A DNA stretch of 64,000 nt, from the NCBI GenBank assembly GCA_017524545.1, contig JAFXVN010000074.1:43588-107587 (forward strand). Direction: 5' to 3'. Position 1 is the stretch's first letter. Each line of letters starts with the position of its first letter. Below the pieces are notes generated by a model. It was not told the DNA's origin, ran no database searches, and saw only the letters and a program-made list of their open reading frames with translations. This document shows positions 40,978 through 49,570 of this stretch, one piece after another. Origin of the DNA: Bacteroidaceae bacterium. GTDB lineage: Bacteria > Bacteroidota > Bacteroidia > Bacteroidales > Bacteroidaceae. The position numbers were made by a program, and so were the translations under genes.

Positions 40978-43860
40978 ATGAAAAAACTATTCTTCACTCT
41001 TCATTTTTCACTCATTACTCTTCTTTGTGCTTATGCACAAGCTCCCACCACACTCGAAGGTTGGGCAGAGCGACTCGAGAAGTTCGGCAAGTCCATTCCG
41101 CAGGAACATGTGTTCGTCCACATGGATAACACCTGCTATTTCCTGGGCGATACCATCTACTACAAGGGCTATGTTCGCCGCAGCGACACGGGTACGCCGA
41201 GCCGTATCAGTGGCGTGCTCTATGCCGAACTGCTCAATCAGGACGGCTACCTCGTCGAGCGTCAGCAGCTTGAATTGCAGAATGGGCAGGCGCACGGCAG
41301 CTTTGTCCTGAAGGACACGCTCTATGGCGGCTACTACGAGCTGCGTGCCTATACGCGGTGGCAGCTCAACTGGGGCATTACCGAACATGCGCACAACAAG
41401 CTTTCCGAGCTTTGGTTCTTCAACAAGCGCATGGCTAAGGAATACTATCGCGACTACGAGAAGCTTTATAGCCGTGTCTTCCCCGTTTTCGACAAGCCGA
41501 AAGAGCCCGGCGACTTCTTCCACGAGATGACGCTGCGCCCCCTGCGCCGCCAGTCCAAGATAGACGAGACATCGCCCAAGCCCAAGCTGAAGCTCTTCCC
41601 GGAGGGCGGCAACCTCGTGGCTGGCGTACCCAACCGTGTCGCATTTGAGGCGACCAGCAACGAGGGACTGCATCTGGAAGGAAAGGTGACGGTGACAGAG
41701 GGTTCAAACAATGTCGTGGCAGAGGCAGATATTGAACAGCGCGGACGAGGTTCTTTCACCTTCACGCCTCAGATGGGCAAGAGCTACAGCGTGACATATA
41801 CGGGTAAGAAAGGGTCGGTGAAAGAGCCGCTGCCCAGTCCCGAAAAGGATGGCTGTGCCGTGCAAGTGATGAACGATGGAGAAGGGAATAGACGAATAGA
41901 GATTCAGATGGCGGGCAGTGCTTCCAATGAGCCTCTTGGCATGACCGTGATGCACGACGGCGTGCTGCTCGACTTCCAGACCATTCCGACAGGAGCTTCC
42001 GCGACGCTCGCTCTCGACGAAGCGAAGCTGAAGACAGGCGTTTGCCAAGTCACCATATATAATAATGTGGGACGTGTCTATGCCGACCGCCTCTTCTTCT
42101 GCCGCAAGAGCGATTTTGCCCCCAGCAACCTGCATTTCAGCGGCCTTGGTCAGGAGCCGGCAGAAGCCTTTGCGCCTGTCAGCCTTGCTGTCGATGGCGG
42201 AAAGCCAGGCGCAACGGTCAGCGTGTCTGTGCGCGATGCCACCCACTCGGAATATCTCTACGACGATGGCAATATCCTGACCGAGATGCTTCTTGCCAGC
42301 GAGATACGCGGCTTTGTGGAAAATCCCGGTTACTTCTTCGAGAAGGACGACGAGGAGCGTAACCGTGCCCTCGACCTCCTGCTTATGATACAGGGCTGGC
42401 GTCGCTACGACTGGCACACCATGACTGCGCCAGGAGCGTTCGAGCTCAACCACAGACCCGAGCAGACCCCGCTCCTCGTGGGTGAGGTGAACAAGTACAT
42501 TTCGGGTCATCAGGAATCGATGTACGAAGGGAATTACGATTCGTTGGATGCCGGGACAGATGTCGTGAGCAGAGACAACCCGTCAACCGAACAGCAGACA
42601 GAGACCAATATGGACAGCGACACCAAGCAGGCCGAGGACGGTGGCAGCGTGACCGAAGCCCGTACCGTTTCCGAGACGACCGGTCGGGATATCCCCGTCG
42701 CCAGCGACAATCTCACCCGCTTTACCGAAAAGCCGGACGAGTTGAGGCGTGAGCTGCTGGTCAATGCCCAATTCTATAAGTCCGGTGCCGGCCAGAAGGT
42801 CGGTGGCGAGATGATGACAGAGCAACATGCCTTCTCCATTCCCACGCCGCGTTTCTTCGACGGCAACTGCATCTTCAATCTTGCAGCCAGCGACAGCACC
42901 AAGTGGAAGAAGGGGAAACCGCATGTATGGACGATACCTGGAACGGACAAGAACGACCTCCTGAACTATCCCGAGTTCTACGTCCGCATTCGCCCCCACT
43001 ATCCGCGCTTTGTGAAACCCTACGACTGGTACCAGTGCCATTTGGCTGTGGCTCCCAAGGGTTCTGTCATTGCGCCGGACTGGGTGTTGGACGGCTCGCG
43101 CCTGCTCGATGAGGTGACGGTTGGCATCAAGCGTGCACGTCTGGGACGTTTCGACCCCACGAAGCCGGCATACGTCATTGATGCCTACGAGGCATTCAAC
43201 GAGGTTTGCGATGCAGGCTTCTGCCCGGGTGTCTTTTATGGCGGCAACCGCTTCGTACGCGACGTTTCGCGCACCTACATCGGCGACATGAACCTGTCCC
43301 GTAACTATGAACTGACGTACCGCATGGGAGGCAAGACCCAGTCCAACATGTCTGCCGACGCCCAGAACCGAACGGCCGTGGGCGGTGCGGCACCCAGCGC
43401 GATGCCTGTCGAGAGCTTCAACATTTCGTCTTCCGAGAAACAAAAGTACAACCTGCTGAAGAACCTTGGCAAGGTCTATATCTATACCGACTATAGTCCG
43501 CGCCGGGAGGGCAATTCTCTTTACGATGGAGATAACATCCCGGAAGTCATCGTTGACCTTCGCCTCTACGACAACGTCGGCTCGATTCGCGAGACCTCGC
43601 GCGACCGCCGCTACATCCTGCCGGGCTTCTCCGTACCCGAAGAGTTCTACCAGCCCGACTACTCGAACAAGCCATTGACCGAAGTGAAGGATTACCGCCG
43701 CACGCTCTACTGGAATCCAGACCTCAAGCTCGACGACAGCGGCAAGGCAGAGTTCCACTTCTACGGCAATGGCAAGCAGACGCACCTCTCCGTCACGGCC
43801 GAAGGAATAGCTAGCGACGGCACCCTGCTCACGGGCAAGAGTATGCCGGAGGACAGATAG
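40978..43860 (+). CDS. Large exported macroglobulin-like (MG2-type) surface protein
   Basis: A 960-residue protein with signal peptide MKKLFFTLHFSLITLLCAYAQ. Residues about 30-160 look like an MG2-type beta-sandwich (QEHVFVHMDNTCYFLGDTIYYKGYVRR...YGGYYELRAYTRW); then more beta-rich domains (LKLFPEGGNLVAGVPNRVAFEAT), a Ser/Thr/Glu-rich linker (about 520-580) and a TonB-plug-like segment (LLDEVTVGIKRARLGRFDP). The end (FHFYGNGKQTHLSVTAEGI) is a final beta-strand. Such proteins are common in Bacteroidetes and often sit near TonB-dependent systems, but no partner is adjacent. Function unknown. A strong terminator follows. Confidence 0.75.
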   Translation: MKKLFFTLHFSLITLLCAYAQAPTTLEGWAERLEKFGKSIPQEHVFVHMDNTCYFLGDTIYYKGYVRRSDTGTPSRISGVLYAELLNQDGYLVERQQLELQNGQAHGSFVLKDTLYGGYYELRAYTRWQLNWGITEHAHNKLSELWFFNKRMAKEYYRDYEKLYSRVFPVFDKPKEPGDFFHEMTLRPLRRQSKIDETSPKPKLKLFPEGGNLVAGVPNRVAFEATSNEGLHLEGKVTVTEGSNNVVAEADIEQRGRGSFTFTPQMGKSYSVTYTGKKGSVKEPLPSPEKDGCAVQVMNDGEGNRRIEIQMAGSASNEPLGMTVMHDGVLLDFQTIPTGASATLALDEAKLKTGVCQVTIYNNVGRVYADRLFFCRKSDFAPSNLHFSGLGQEPAEAFAPVSLAVDGGKPGATVSVSVRDATHSEYLYDDGNILTEMLLASEIRGFVENPGYFFEKDDEERNRALDLLLMIQGWRRYDWHTMTAPGAFELNHRPEQTPLLVGEVNKYISGHQESMYEGNYDSLDAGTDVVSRDNPSTEQQTETNMDSDTKQAEDGGSVTEARTVSETTGRDIPVASDNLTRFTEKPDELRRELLVNAQFYKSGAGQKVGGEMMTEQHAFSIPTPRFFDGNCIFNLAASDSTKWKKGKPHVWTIPGTDKNDLLNYPEFYVRIRPHYPRFVKPYDWYQCHLAVAPKGSVIAPDWVLDGSRLLDEVTVGIKRARLGRFDPTKPAYVIDAYEAFNEVCDAGFCPGVFYGGNRFVRDVSRTYIGDMNLSRNYELTYRMGGKTQSNMSADAQNRTAVGGAAPSAMPVESFNISSSEKQKYNLLKNLGKVYIYTDYSPRREGNSLYDGDNIPEVIVDLRLYDNVGSIRETSRDRRYILPGFSVPEEFYQPDYSNKPLTEVKDYRRTLYWNPDLKLDDSGKAEFHFYGNGKQTHLSVTAEGIASDGTLLTGKSMPEDR

Positions 43861-43887
43861 GGATTGCTCATTTGGGACACATTCGGG

Positions 43888-43916
43888 ACAAAAAGCTTCG
43901 CTTTGAGGCTTTTTGT
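43888..43916 (+). terminator. Terminator after the macroglobulin-like gene
   Basis: ACAAAAAGC (43888-43896) and GCTTTTTGT (43908-43916) form a perfect stem with an 11-base loop, 28 bases after the stop. Confidence 0.8.
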
Positions 43917-43950
43917 GGCAGGAAAATTTCCCTATGTGCTTTCTTTTGCC

Positions 43951-43958
43951 TACTTTTG
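43951..43958 (+). promoter_or_regulatory. Promoter -7 box of the 177-residue protein gene
   Basis: TACTTTTG, about 55 bases before the GTG start at 44013; the -33 TTTC (43927-43930) is weak. Confidence 0.5.
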
Positions 43959-44012
43959 CAGGCGCAAAAAGAGAAAAGTGATTAGTAACCTGTCAAATAG
44001 CAAACAAACAAG

Positions 44013-44546
44013 GTGAATCTATACATCAGATATTTCGACGATGAGACGCTTGTCCACAATGTGGCAGAGGCACTCGACTTCCTTTCCTCTCTGGACGATG
44101 TGGAAGTCACAGAGGAAATGGTGGCGGAACTGGAGAAGTTCATGAGCAGCAGTGCCATGTTCCCCAAGCACATCAAGGTGCGTGCACGCTCCTTCTTCAT
44201 TGCCATCAAGACGACGGCAAAGACAATGGAGGAGTTCAAGTCCAAAGGCGCAAACCAGGGCAAAGAGGAGAAGGCAGCCCAGAAGGAGGCGCTGGAGCAG
44301 TACGCCATGCCGCAGCCGGGATGGTATGCAGCAAAGATGACCTTCAAGCGCGTCATCGTGATGCCCGAGACGCAGAAGTCGCATTATGTCGATACGCCCT
44401 TCGTATGCAAAGTCTGGGCGAACAGCACACAGGAGTGCTACGAAAAGGTTCTCGACCATCTGCACAGTCGTGACGACATCGACCCGCGTAGCCAATACCC
44501 CAGCATCAAAAGCCCGAACTTCGAGTTTGAATATCTGGGAGAATAA
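44013..44546 (+). CDS. Conserved protein of unknown function
   Basis: A 177-residue cytoplasmic protein I do not recognise by name. It starts at GTG 44013, the first possible start after an in-frame stop five codons upstream; the beginning (NLYIRYFDDETLVHNVAEAL) looks folded, not noise. A helical, charged first half (ELEKFMSSSAMFPKHIKVRARSFF) is followed by a Lys/Gln-rich linker and a beta-rich half (TFKRVIVMPETQKSHYVDTPFVCKVW). The lysozyme gene follows 9 bases on, so the two are probably co-transcribed. Confidence 0.7.
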   Translation: MNLYIRYFDDETLVHNVAEALDFLSSLDDVEVTEEMVAELEKFMSSSAMFPKHIKVRARSFFIAIKTTAKTMEEFKSKGANQGKEEKAAQKEALEQYAMPQPGWYAAKMTFKRVIVMPETQKSHYVDTPFVCKVWANSTQECYEKVLDHLHSRDDIDPRSQYPSIKSPNFEFEYLGE

Positions 44547-44555
44547 CGTTTTGTT

Positions 44556-45350
44556 ATGTCGCTCCGCTTATCGTGTTTTTGTGCCTTGCTCCTTTTGGCA
44601 GCGGCATCCTCTGCCGACAAGAAAAAGAGCAAGCAGATAGAACCCATCTATGCCTTGCCAGTGCCGGAGGTGCTGCCTTCCGCGCCATTGCCAGACCGCC
44701 CTCTGCCTGCCGTCAGGGAGCTTCTGGCCATCATCCGCCATACCGTCAGCCAGGGGCAGGGCATCGACGTCTCGCACTACCAGGGACACATCAACTGGGA
44801 AGGGGTGTCGCGCGACAAGAACGTCCAGTTCGTCTATGTCAAGGCCACAGAGGGCGCGGGCTATGTGGACGACTTCTATCTGCGCAACCTCTATGGCGCC
44901 AAGCGTGTCGGCATCCCCGTTGGCGTCTATCATTTCTTCCGGCCGACGGCCAGCGCCTTGGTGCAGTTGGAGAACTTCCGCTCGAATGTTGACCCGCGTC
45001 AGCAGGACTTGATTCCCGTCGTCGATGTCGAGAAGCGCGGCAGATGTTCGCTTTCGCAGTTCCATCGAAGCCTGAAGGCCTTCCTCGACGGCGTGGAGCG
45101 CATGTTTGGCGTGAAGCCCATCATCTATACGGGTGTCAATTTCTATGCCAAGTATCTGGAAGGCAAGTTCACGGGCTACCGTTTCATGGTGGCGCGCTAT
45201 GCGGAGGAGTTCCCCGGCCTTTGCGACGATGTGCCCATCGTCCTGTGGCAGTACAGCTGCACAGGCAAGGTGGACGGCATCAAAGGCCACGTTGACCGCA
45301 GCGTCTTCCTCGACCGCTACACCGTCGCCGACATCATGCTCCCGCGATAG
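44556..45350 (+). CDS. Glycoside hydrolase family 25 lysozyme
   Basis: A 264-residue exported muramidase that should cut the N-acetylmuramic-N-acetylglucosamine bond of peptidoglycan. An N-terminal signal peptide ends near ASSADKKK. Catalytic motifs: GQGIDVSHYQGHINW (Asp), FVYVKATEGAGYVDD, GVYHFFRP, and DLIPVVDVEKRG (the Asp-x-Glu pair); the end has RYAEEFPGLCDDVPIVLWQYS and VDRSVFLDRY. The single-domain size is normal. It may be for cell-wall remodelling or attack on neighbours. Confidence 0.93.
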   Translation: MSLRLSCFCALLLLAAASSADKKKSKQIEPIYALPVPEVLPSAPLPDRPLPAVRELLAIIRHTVSQGQGIDVSHYQGHINWEGVSRDKNVQFVYVKATEGAGYVDDFYLRNLYGAKRVGIPVGVYHFFRPTASALVQLENFRSNVDPRQQDLIPVVDVEKRGRCSLSQFHRSLKAFLDGVERMFGVKPIIYTGVNFYAKYLEGKFTGYRFMVARYAEEFPGLCDDVPIVLWQYSCTGKVDGIKGHVDRSVFLDRYTVADIMLPR

Positions 45351-45542
45351 ATGCCTGTTTTCAAAGAGGCTAGAAGAAAGAAGAAGATAGAGGAAGATAG
45401 AAGAAGATAGAGGACAATACCTTTGGAAGCAGCCCTAAAAGCTATCTTCGATGGTCAACTTCGTTCCACAAAAGGGATATAGCGCAGATTCGACTTTCTC
45501 CGCAATGGCTATAGCAATCACAATTGCTTCTCTATTGACTTA

Positions 45543-46142
45543 TCACTTGCGCATTTCGAGCAGGTCGTAATACATAAGGCGGGTGGTCAGTGTGACTGGC
45601 TGTCCTTTTTTGCCACCCGTATAAAGGAATTCCTGCTCCTCGGTGGAGAAGAGGGTGTGGAAACCGTTTTTCTTATAGAATGCGATGACCTTAGGATCGT
45701 TGACGGCATCAACGATGATGAAACGGCAACCGGTCTTGTTGCTGCTGGAATAGAACCATCCTTTGATGAACTGCAGAGCTTCGCTGCCAATGCCTTGTCT
45801 GGCGAACTCACGGCTTACGCCAAGGCGACCTGTCAGCACGCCCGAGTATCGGCGGAGGGGCTTTTCGTGGTGGGTGAGGCTTTTCATGTAGTCGCGACGG
45901 CTACGTGGCAGGTCGTAAATACGGATACTGTCGTTTGATATGGTTAGGGCGCAGACAATCTTCGTAGGGTTGTCGCTCAAACGGAAACAATAGGTCTTGC
46001 CCATTAAGAAGTGGGCGTAGCGTGTGGCATCGTGGGCAAAGAAATCGTCCAGGTCGTCGTTGTCACACGAAAAGGGCTGGCAGGCGGCAAGCACTTCGTC
46101 TGTCAGTTCGTGGAACGTGCATTTGTCTGTGATGAATGCCAT
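45543..46142 (-). CDS. GNAT-family acetyltransferase, candidate toxin
   Basis: A 199-residue acetyltransferase similar in layout to TacT/AtaT-type toxins that acetylate aminoacyl-tRNA. The start FHELTDEVLAACQPFSCDNDDLDDFFAHDA matches the FDCGxxxLDxFL-like opening of these proteins; the acetyl-CoA motif is LGVSREFARQGIGSEAL; the end has FIIVDAVNDPKVIAFYKKNGF. ATG 46142 is preferred because it gives this opening. A 55-residue gene ends 14 bases upstream on the same strand. It is a strong GNAT but the toxin role is inference from size, sequence opening and neighbour. Confidence 0.82.
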   Translation of the reverse strand: MAFITDKCTFHELTDEVLAACQPFSCDNDDLDDFFAHDATRYAHFLMGKTYCFRLSDNPTKIVCALTISNDSIRIYDLPRSRRDYMKSLTHHEKPLRRYSGVLTGRLGVSREFARQGIGSEALQFIKGWFYSSSNKTGCRFIIVDAVNDPKVIAFYKKNGFHTLFSTEEQEFLYTGGKKGQPVTLTTRLMYYDLLEMRK

Positions 46143-46156
46143 CTCGTGTAAAATGT

Positions 46157-46324
46157 TTAGAGCATACCGGCTTTGCTCAGAATGGCATGGGCCATTAAAC
46201 AATAGGAATGGTTGTCCCTATTGTCAGTCCCCTTATAGTTACGCTCGGCCTCTTCTGCATGTTGCAGGAATACACGTGCCTCTTTGCCTTTCAGCGTAGG
46301 GATGGCTTTGATTGCTGTAGCCAT
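46157..46324 (-). CDS. Small protein, candidate antitoxin partner of the GNAT
   Basis: A 55-residue protein (MATAIKAIPTLKGKEARVFL at the start) with a predicted helix about 12-32 (KGKEARVFLQHAEEAERNY). It ends 14 bases before the GNAT start, so the two are probably one transcript. It does not show the ribbon-helix-helix DUF1778 pattern of classic GNAT antitoxins. Small genes opening with a similar AIKxIP pattern precede GNAT or other toxin genes in Bacteroidetes as I recall them; this is unverified. ATG 46324 rather than the longer frame is chosen by position of the conserved opening. Confidence 0.55.
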   Translation of the reverse strand: MATAIKAIPTLKGKEARVFLQHAEEAERNYKGTDNRDNHSYCLMAHAILSKAGML

Positions 46325-46421
46325 AAAACTTCTTACCTTTAATGATTTCCCCTGCAATGGTATGAATAATTTTCAAATTATCATTCGATTGGGTCAAAAT
46401 ATAACATTTATTCGCAAGGAA

Positions 46422-46556
46422 TGTAAGCGATTATGTGTTTATGTAAGCGATTTTGTAAGCAGCTTCACTTTTTTTTTGTAATGATTTTGAGCCAAGAAAC
46501 CATTCAAATACAGATTGTTCTGGTATTATCTATGTTTTGTTTCAAACCTTGTAAGC
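46422..46556. repeat. Four TGTAAGC direct repeats
   Basis: TGTAAGC at 46422, 46442, 46454 and 46550, the first two as part of ATGTAAGCGATT. They lie in a 317-base gene-free stretch (46325-46641) between divergent genes and might be a binding-site array. I see nothing else clear in that gap. Confidence 0.5.
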
Positions 46557-46641
46557 ATTTTTTGTGAAAGTACTTACAGATTGAGGGGTTGTTTCCCCAT
46601 TGCTGAGGGCAGTACAGCTCAACCTGACTGTCCGAAGCAAT

Positions 46642-47112
46642 ATGAAAAATAACAAAAAGAACCGCGTAGGGTCTGAAGCACAGTACGGCCCTCGCCCCGT
46701 AGGAGAAATCCTACACGATTATCTGGAGAAAAGTAATGAACCTTTGGCACGCGCTTATCGCGCACGGCAATTTTTCCCGAACACCGAGCTTTGCATCGAC
46801 CTGAAAACCATCCTCCACAGCGACCGCAGGGCACGAATGAGAAAGGACTACCCGGGCGTGCTCACCCGCGACGGCCGCGAGCACTACACATTCATCGAGA
46901 CGCTGCCCGAACAGGCTGCCAGGCGCAACCCGCACGTCTTCTGCGGCGAGTTCATCACGGTGACGCGCTGGGCGGACGGCACGCTGCACCCGAACTTCAA
47001 ACCTACTAAGATTGGCGGCAGGGGCTTCACCCCGGAGAGCTATGCCTAGGGCGTGGCCTGCGAACTCCGCGAAGCGCTGAAAGGCCTGATAGAGGAGGAA
47101 ATGAGTGAGTAA
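46642..47112 (+). pseudogene. Small mobile-element-type protein interrupted by an in-frame TAG
   Basis: ATG 46642 encodes 135 residues, including YGPRPVGEILHDYLEKSNEP, YPGVLTRDGREHYTFIETLP and GGRGFTPESYA, then a TAG at 47047-47049. The same frame continues for 20 more sense codons, reading GVACELREALKGLIEEEMSE, before TAA (47110-47112). This tail looks like a natural helical C-terminus, so the TAG is probably a recent nonsense change. I do not recognise the family, but it sits next to a primase-like remnant as in Bacteroidales mobile islands. The truncated product may still fold. Confidence 0.55.
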
Positions 47113-47127
47113 TTAACGACCAAGTCT

Positions 47128-47282
47128 GTTCCAGTTCCAATTGTTCCAATTAAAAAAATGAAGTACAATAACCCTTATATATAATATATAATATATAATT
47201 AGTTAATATATAGATAGTTATATAAGGAATAAGGGGGAACTGTACTTCTCAAAAAAGAAACTGGAACAACTGGAACTGGAAC
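47128..47282. repeat. Long hairpin (155 bases) between broken genes
   Basis: Outer arms 47128-47151 and 47259-47282 (GTTCCAGTTCC type) pair over 24 bases with two mismatches; inner pairs AAGTACA (47161-47167) with TGTACTT (47241-47247) and CTTATATA with TATATAAG extend the stem. The loop is almost pure AT. Confidence 0.8.
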
Positions 47283-47322
47283 GCTTCGGCAAGTTTAATT
47301 TCATCTAAAAAGCAGATTAACA

Positions 47323-47712
47323 ATGAGATACGATATCAGTAGGGCATCTGCACCTAAAATGCCGACACTCGGAAAAGGGACAGAATGCATCCAAATCCTG
47401 CTCTCGCAGGCCTCAAAAGACATGCACGAACCCCTGGTTCCGATGTTTTTCCCTATTCTTGGCGCACACATCAGCGGCGCAGAATTTCAGTATCCCGACC
47501 ACAGTTGGAAGGAACCATGCGGCATAATGGCCAACCTTGTGGGCGATTCGGGCTGTAACAAGGGTCAATTGTCGAACCTTGTGGAGGCTATTTGTCGTGA
47601 CTTCCGAGGGCACGACGAGGAGGAGCTGAAGAAGCTGGTGGAATGGCTGGAGGGGGCTGGCATTCTATGCTCGCCCTTTCTTGAACGCGGAAGCTTGCCA
47701 TTTCCTCTTTGA
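47323..47712 (+). pseudogene. N-terminal fragment of a DUF3987-like primase/helicase
   Basis: A 129-residue frame whose first ~100 residues (LVPMFFPILGAHISGAEFQY, CGIMANLVGDSGCNKGQLSN, RDFRGHDEEELKKLVEW) resemble the start of DUF3987-type primase-helicase proteins of Bacteroidales mobile islands, including a Walker-A-like GDSGCNKGQ. Full proteins run several hundred residues; here the match stops around 47650 and the frame closes soon after. It is probably the remnant of a deleted mobile region. The family name is tentative. Confidence 0.45.
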
Positions 47713-47771
47713 GGTTTCCCCGCACCTCCCCGATGTCCACCAAAGACCATCTTTGCCGCACGCAAATGTCG

Positions 47772-47779
47772 TACCTTTG
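47772..47779 (+). promoter_or_regulatory. Orphan -7 box after the DUF3987-like remnant
   Basis: TACCTTTG, preceded by TTTG (47752-47755) at 16 bases, shorter than usual. No gene on the plus strand follows before 48155. Confidence 0.35.
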
Positions 47780-47950
47780 CAGTGCCATTCGGAAGCAAAC
47801 CACGCCTAAGTGCGCAATTAGGCAGGGCTCGCGGACGAACCAGGCACGGCTGGCGCGCCGCCAAAGCATTAAACCTCAAACAGAAATTTTCAAACATCTA
47901 AAGACACAAAAAGCTCTAATCCCGCACGGAAAGCACAGAAAAACTATTTA

Positions 47951-48094
47951 TCAAGAATTAGAGAATTAGAGAATTATGATACACAGCTGTTGAATCTGTA
48001 CGAATCGGAGAATTGATGTTTGCTGGCAAACATTTCCTCTCATTCTCGATAATTCCATCTTAACTCCTAAAGAAAGAAATTCTCTAATTCTTGA
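47951..48094. mobile_element. MITE-like element with 17-base terminal inverted repeats
   Basis: TCAAGAATTAGAGAATT (47951-47967) and its exact reverse complement (48078-48094) enclose 110 bases with a central perfect hairpin ATGTTTGC-TG-GCAAACAT (48016-48033). No coding sequence. It could be a miniature inverted-repeat element or a structured RNA. The rest of 47713-48154 shows only an orphan -7 box. Confidence 0.55.
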
Positions 48095-48154
48095 CAGAAA
48101 CCGAACATCCGCGTCATCCGTTCTCAATAACCCATAACCCATAACCTCTCACCC

Positions 48155-49570
48155 CTAACCCCGGGCTTCTTTCAGTTGCCGGTTGATGTCTGCCATGCGT
48201 TCGGCTGTCAGGGGGTAAAAGTGACAGGTGATGATGGCAATGAGGGCTACGATGGCGGGGATGAAGGACATGAGCATACGGAGGCAGAGGAGGGCTGACT
48301 CCGGCTGGGAGATGAGGACTTGAGCTGCCATTTGTTCATCGCTGCGCGGCATGTAGCCACAGGCCGAGAGGAGCCACAGGACTGCTGCACCGCCAATGGC
48401 ACCGCCAAACTTCTGTGCCATCGAACTGGAAGAGAAAATGAGGCCTGTGGAGGCTGTCTTGTATCGCAACTCGGCATAGTCGCTGACGTCGGCATACATC
48501 GACCAGACGAGGGGCGACATCATGCCCGTGAGGATGCTGATGAGGACTTGGAACAGGAGCATGAGCCAGAAGCCTGCGGGCGAAACGGGGATGAAGAAGA
48601 AGGCGATGCTCAACACCATGAGGACGGCATTGACGGCCATGAACAGCGGCTTCTTGCCAAGGCGACGGGCGAGGGGAACGGTGAGGGCCACGCCCACCAT
48701 GTTCGAGATTTCGCCTATGCTGAGGAAAAGGCCGGCGTAGAAAAGAATTGATAATTGATAATTGATAATTGTTAATTTGAGAACCCTGTCGAAGCCGATG
48801 ATGTCGGCAAAGTAGTAGGCGACTGTGGCTCCACGGACGGTACAGAAGAGGTTGAAGCAGAGGGCAGCACCGATGAGCAGCCACCACGGACGGTTCGAGA
48901 GGAGCGAACGGAAGTCCCCTGCGATGCTGACGGTGGAGACGGTCTTCAGCCGCTCGCGCGTGAGGGCGAAGGTCAGCAGAAATAGCACGAAGCAGGCGGC
49001 AGCAATGACCATCATAGCGTGCTGCCAGGCGAGGGAGGTAGCTCCACCACCGGCCTTGAAGAAATTCACCAACGGCTCCCATGCTGCCAAGGCGACGAAC
49101 GAACCGCCGTAGGCAAAGAACATGCGGAAGGAGGAAAAGACGGTCTTCTCCTGCGAGTCGTCGGTCATTACGCCCAGCATCGCTCCGTACGGCACGTTGA
49201 TGGCCGTGTAGATGGTCATCATGAAGATGTAGGTGGCGTATGCATAGATGAGCTTGGCGCCATACGTCCAGTCGGGTGTGGTGAACAGCAGGATGCCTGC
49301 GATGCTGAACAGCGGAGCCACCCAGAGCAGATAGGGGCGGTACTTTCCCCAGCGGGTTTGTGTGCGGTCGGCAATGATGCCCATCATGGGGTCGCTGACG
49401 GCATCCCAGATGCGGGTGACGAGTACCAGCACGCCTGCATCCACAAGGCTCAGTCCAAAGACATTGGAGTAGAAGAAGGGCAGATAGTACGAGAACACCT
49501 TCCAAAACATCGACGACGACATATCGCCGAAGCCGTAGCCAATGAAATTTACTACTTTACGATTTACCAT
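48155..49570 (-). CDS. MFS glycoside:cation symporter (mannobiose importer)
   Basis: A 471-residue, 12-helix transporter of the GPH/MFS type. Opening [49 protein letters not shown] and the second-half [20 protein letters not shown] are the family pattern. Its place after the GH130 gene (overlapping by 7 bases) matches the ManP inner-membrane symporter of the Bacteroides fragilis mannan pathway, so it probably imports mannobiose. Residues [10 protein letters not shown] in the middle are encoded by heptamer repeats (48743-48776) and interrupt a predicted helix. The start codons also lie in such repeats. Confidence 0.87.
   Translation of the reverse strand: MVNRKVVNFIGYGFGDMSSSMFWKVFSYYLPFFYSNVFGLSLVDAGVLVLVTRIWDAVSDPMMGIIADRTQTRWGKYRPYLLWVAPLFSIAGILLFTTPDWTYGAKLIYAYATYIFMMTIYTAINVPYGAMLGVMTDDSQEKTVFSSFRMFFAYGGSFVALAAWEPLVNFFKAGGGATSLAWQHAMMVIAAACFVLFLLTFALTRERLKTVSTVSIAGDFRSLLSNRPWWLLIGAALCFNLFCTVRGATVAYYFADIIGFDRVLKLTIINYQLSILFYAGLFLSIGEISNMVGVALTVPLARRLGKKPLFMAVNAVLMVLSIAFFFIPVSPAGFWLMLLFQVLISILTGMMSPLVWSMYADVSDYAELRYKTASTGLIFSSSSMAQKFGGAIGGAAVLWLLSACGYMPRSDEQMAAQVLISQPESALLCLRMLMSFIPAIVALIAIITCHFYPLTAERMADINRQLKEARG
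48743..48776. repeat. Heptamer repeats (TGATAAT) inside the symporter gene
   Basis: Tandem AATTGAT units, all in frame, encode [10 protein letters not shown] between VLKL and [11 protein letters not shown]. Confidence 0.75.

Noticed and set aside
46325-46641. Hidden small gene in the gap
   Set aside because: No frame with coding composition; only direct repeats and AT-rich DNA.
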